NCBI GenBank assembly: GCA_900541395.1
Contig: UQJT01000030.1
Coordinates: 1 to 34,029 of the forward strand
Direction of reading: 5' to 3'
From: an uncultured Desulfovibrio sp.
Lineage (GTDB): Bacteria; Desulfobacterota; Desulfovibrionia; Desulfovibrionales; Desulfovibrionaceae
Length of the DNA stretch: 34,029 nucleotides
Positions 32,054 to 34,029 of this stretch are shown here, in pieces. The notes under the pieces were generated by a model. It saw only the letters and a list, made by a program, of their open reading frames with translations. It had not been told where the DNA came from and did not search any database. Position numbers and translations under genes: made by a program. Position 1 is the stretch's first letter. Every line of letters begins with the position of its first letter.

Positions 32054-32491
32054 AACTGTGGAGCAGGTTTAAAATACAGGCTCCGGGTCGCTCCCGAAGC
32101 ATCTGGTGCACTGAAATATCGCAAATTTCGCTGTGCCGCCGTGAATGAGCCGAAACCCGCGTTTTTCGGCGAATGAACATGTTGCTGTTGAAAGTATCTG
32201 CCGGCCAGGACTCTATGTGCCGGCCGGCAGGTTTCACGCCTCCGCCGGAGTTATACGACGCAAGCGAATTGCGGCTGCTCCGGCGTCGCGGCGGAGTTTC
32301 GCTTCGCTCGACTCCGGGAGCATTTTCGTTTTTTTTAATGCCCATGGAATCAAGCGGCGCGAAACTTCAACGCAACGACGAAGGCGCGAAATCCGCAGGG
32401 CGGAACAAGCGCCTTGGCCGACGGCTCTTTTCCATCACAACATGCTTCAGGAAAAGAACCGGAGGAGAAAAGACTGCTTCTCGTAAAAGCG
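32054..32491. other. Gene-free region between convergent genes
   Basis: 438 bases between the 3' ends of the synthase-like gene and tyrS. It contains structured element copy B (32188-32327). No strong intrinsic terminator is visible for either gene; a weak GAGAA/TTCTC stem with T-rich sequence follows tyrS on the minus strand near 32460-32480. No gene is seen. Confidence 0.55.
32188..32327 (-). repeat. Structured repeat element, copy B (possible RNA)
   Basis: Minus-strand partner of 19148-19332. The 29-bp head (32327-32299) is identical. The 54-nt core is at 32292-32239, with stem GCCGGAG/CTCCGGC and an inner CGCAA/TTGCG hairpin better formed than in copy A. The second hairpin CTGCCGGCC/GGCCGGCAG (32230-32222 with 32206-32198) is followed by GCAGATACTTTCAA. 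It lies downstream of tyrS in the same direction, 165 nt past its stop codon. Confidence 0.75.
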
Positions 32492-33685
32492 TTACTTCAC
32501 CGTCAGCAGCAAAAATCTTTTTTTGCCCAGTTTGATGGTGTAGTCGCCCGCGGGCAGGGGACTGAGGGCGTCGGTCCATTTTTCATCGTTGACGCTCAAC
32601 GAACCGGCGGCCACCAGGCGCTTGGCCTCCCCGCGCGAGGCGGCCAGGCCCGAATCGGCCAGGAATACGGCCGGAGCGCTGGCTTCGCCGGATCGGCAGA
32701 CCCAGGCGGGAGCGTCCTCGGGCACGCCGCCCTTGGCAAACACGGCGTTGAAGCCGTCGCGCGCTTCACGGGCGGCTTCGGCTCCGTGGTACAGGGCGAC
32801 GATTTCCATGGCCAGTTCTTCCTTGACGGTCTTGGGATGGCGCGCTCCGCTTTCCACCTGACGCCGCAGATCGGCGATTTCGTCCAGGGATTTGGCGGAC
32901 AGCAGTTCGTAATAGCGCCACATGAGATCATCGGAGATGGACATGGCCTTGCCGAACTGATCGGCGGGCGGCTCGTCGATGCCGATATAGTTGCCGTAGG
33001 ACTTGGACATTTTGCGCACGCCGTCCAGGCCTTCCAGCAGGGGCATGGTCAACACGCACTGCGGCTCCTGCCCGTAGTGGGCCTGGAGCGTGCGCCCCAC
33101 CAGCAGGTTGAAGGTCTGGTCGGTGCCGCCCAGTTCCACATCGGTGCGCATGGCCACCGAGTCGTAACCTTGGAGCAGAGGATAGTATAGTTCGTGCAGA
33201 GCGATGGGGCGCTCCTCGCGGTATCGTTTGGCGAAATCGTCGCGTTCGAGCATGCGGGCCAGAGTCATGTGCGAGCCCAGGCGTATAAAATCGGCCGCGC
33301 CCATGCTGCCGTGCCAGCGCGAGTTGAAGTCCAGCACCGTCTTGTCCGGATCGAGGATTTTGAATACCTGGCGTTTGTAGGTTTCGGCGTTGGCCTTGAC
33401 CTGTTCGGGGGTCAGCGGGGGGCGGGTTTCCGACCGGCCGGAAGGGTCGCCGATGGTGGCCGTGAAGTCGCCCACCAGAAAAGTGACCGTGTGCCCCAGT
33501 TCCTGAAAATGGCGCAGCTTGTGGATAATGACCGTGTGGCCCAGGTGAAGGTCGGGCGCGGTGGGGTCGCACCCCAGTTTTATATTGAGGGGCTTGTCTC
33601 GGGCCAGTTTTTTGCGCAGATCTTCTTCACTGATCAGATCGACAATGCCGCGACGTATGATTTTAATTTGTTGATCGATATCCAC
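32492..33685 (-). CDS. tyrS: Tyrosyl-tRNA synthetase
   Basis: A 397-residue class I synthetase that charges tRNA-Tyr. The HIGH-type motif is HLGH (in [14 protein letters not shown]), the second signature is KMSKS (in [13 protein letters not shown]), and the C-terminal 65 residues form an S4-like RNA-binding domain ([18 protein letters not shown]). It resembles the TyrS2/TyrZ-like subgroup, judged by the short [11 protein letters not shown] form. Start is GTG at 33685 with AGGAGA 6 nt upstream; the longer open frame to 34024 is arginine/proline noise overlapping another gene. No T-box leader is seen. Confidence 0.95.
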   Translation of the reverse strand: MDIDQQIKIIRRGIVDLISEEDLRKKLARDKPLNIKLGCDPTAPDLHLGHTVIIHKLRHFQELGHTVTFLVGDFTATIGDPSGRSETRPPLTPEQVKANAETYKRQVFKILDPDKTVLDFNSRWHGSMGAADFIRLGSHMTLARMLERDDFAKRYREERPIALHELYYPLLQGYDSVAMRTDVELGGTDQTFNLLVGRTLQAHYGQEPQCVLTMPLLEGLDGVRKMSKSYGNYIGIDEPPADQFGKAMSISDDLMWRYYELLSAKSLDEIADLRRQVESGARHPKTVKEELAMEIVALYHGAEAAREARDGFNAVFAKGGVPEDAPAWVCRSGEASAPAVFLADSGLAASRGEAKRLVAAGSLSVNDEKWTDALSPLPAGDYTIKLGKKRFLLLTVK

Positions 33686-33884
33686 CGAGCTTCTCCTGAT
33701 ACATAACGGCGCTTCGACGCGAGGGCCGGTCCCGTCGCGCGGGCATGGAGGCCGACATACGGCGTTTGTTCTTGCAGGGAAAGCGGCAACTGTCAACACC
33801 GGGCCCGATACGCCCCGCCCGGCGGGCTCCCTTCGGGGAACCTGTCGGGCACGCGGAACAGAACGCCGGACAGCGGAATAAAGG
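33686..33884. other. tyrS upstream region
   Basis: 199 bases. On the minus strand TTGACA occurs at 33796-33791, but the sequence 17 nt on (AAGAAC) is a poor -10 box, so the tyrS promoter is uncertain. GC-rich inverted sequences near 33805-33850 could end the gene to the right. Confidence 0.35.
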
Positions 33885-34029
33885 TCAGCGCGTCTGAATG
33901 GTTTTGCCGTACAGGGAAAGACGTTTGCCCGCGAATCCGGCGGTTCGGGGAGCCGACTCGGGCGCAGCCGGAGGAACGGGCGTTTGCGGCGCGGCCGGAG
34001 GCGGCGGGGCGGGCTGAGCCGCAACGGGG
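33885..34029 (-). CDS. C-terminal fragment of a proline/alanine-rich protein
   Basis: The last 47 residues of a minus-strand protein that enters from the right edge. A Pro/Ala-rich stretch ([18 protein letters not shown]) is followed by [17 protein letters not shown] and TGA at 33887-33885. Codon pattern and composition fit a real gene, with a linker before a short basic tail. The family cannot be named from this piece. Confidence 0.5.
   Translation of the reverse strand, partial: PVAAQPAPPPPAAPQTPVPPAAPESAPRTAGFAGKRLSLYGKTIQTR

Noticed and set aside
32054..32491. Short plus-strand frames of about 110-120 codons
   Set aside because: They run through the repeat element on its opposite strand and have no coding character; similar peptide snippets arise at 19148 because the DNA repeat is shared.

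Overview
The window reads as an ordinary chromosomal stretch of a high-GC sulfate-reducer-like bacterium, most likely of the Desulfovibrionaceae. This is a judgement from gene content and protein style, not a database result. The pointers are a zinc-finger-less CbpA with its CbpM modulator beside ClpB, a very large fused acyl-CoA dehydratase activase, a sigma54-preceded flagellin, small CII-like regulators, a small-type SRP RNA and an arylsulfotransferase. No prophage, insertion sequence, rRNA operon or CRISPR array is visible.

Left part (1-5500): the start of a GT9 glycosyltransferase (minus), a ThiS/MoaD/TtuB-like sulfur carrier, then a heat-shock type cluster cbpA-cbpM-clpB (plus) closed by a 13-bp hairpin. 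Next (5500-13520) is a minus-strand block: a CJM1_0395/SprA-type putative metalloprotease, a U32-family protein, and a 1500-residue activase/dehydratase fusion that probably shares a transcript with the U32 gene. Then come flagellin (plus), RNase III (minus), a small conserved-looking protein with an Sm-like appearance, and a fused radical SAM/DUF2344 protein.

Middle (18900-24000): a long gene-poor, partly AT-rich region carries two paralogous CII/CP76-like regulators on either side of a NlpC/P60 lipoprotein-like hydrolase. These are followed by ilvD, the SRP RNA and tRNA-Ser(GCT). Right part (24000-34029): a TerC-CBS-CorC membrane protein behind a leader hairpin with a T-run, a periplasmic cyclophilin, a LysR regulator divergent from an arylsulfotransferase, a membrane-anchored spermidine-synthase-like protein, tyrosyl-tRNA synthetase, and the proline-rich C-terminus of an unknown protein.

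The most interesting signal is not a gene. Two intergenic elements, 19148-19332 (plus) and 32188-32327 (minus), share a 29-bp exact head, a 54-nt core whose stem changes by two compensating base pairs, and a second hairpin whose stem sequence differs while its flanks are kept. This is what a conserved structured RNA or a structured mobile repeat would look like. Shorter related repeats sit downstream of the sulfur-carrier gene and before clpB. Other points worth following are the paired CII-like regulators with a shared promoter motif, the terC leader, the assT/synthase-like pair with hairpins between them, and a run of palindromes between the cyclophilin and LysR genes.
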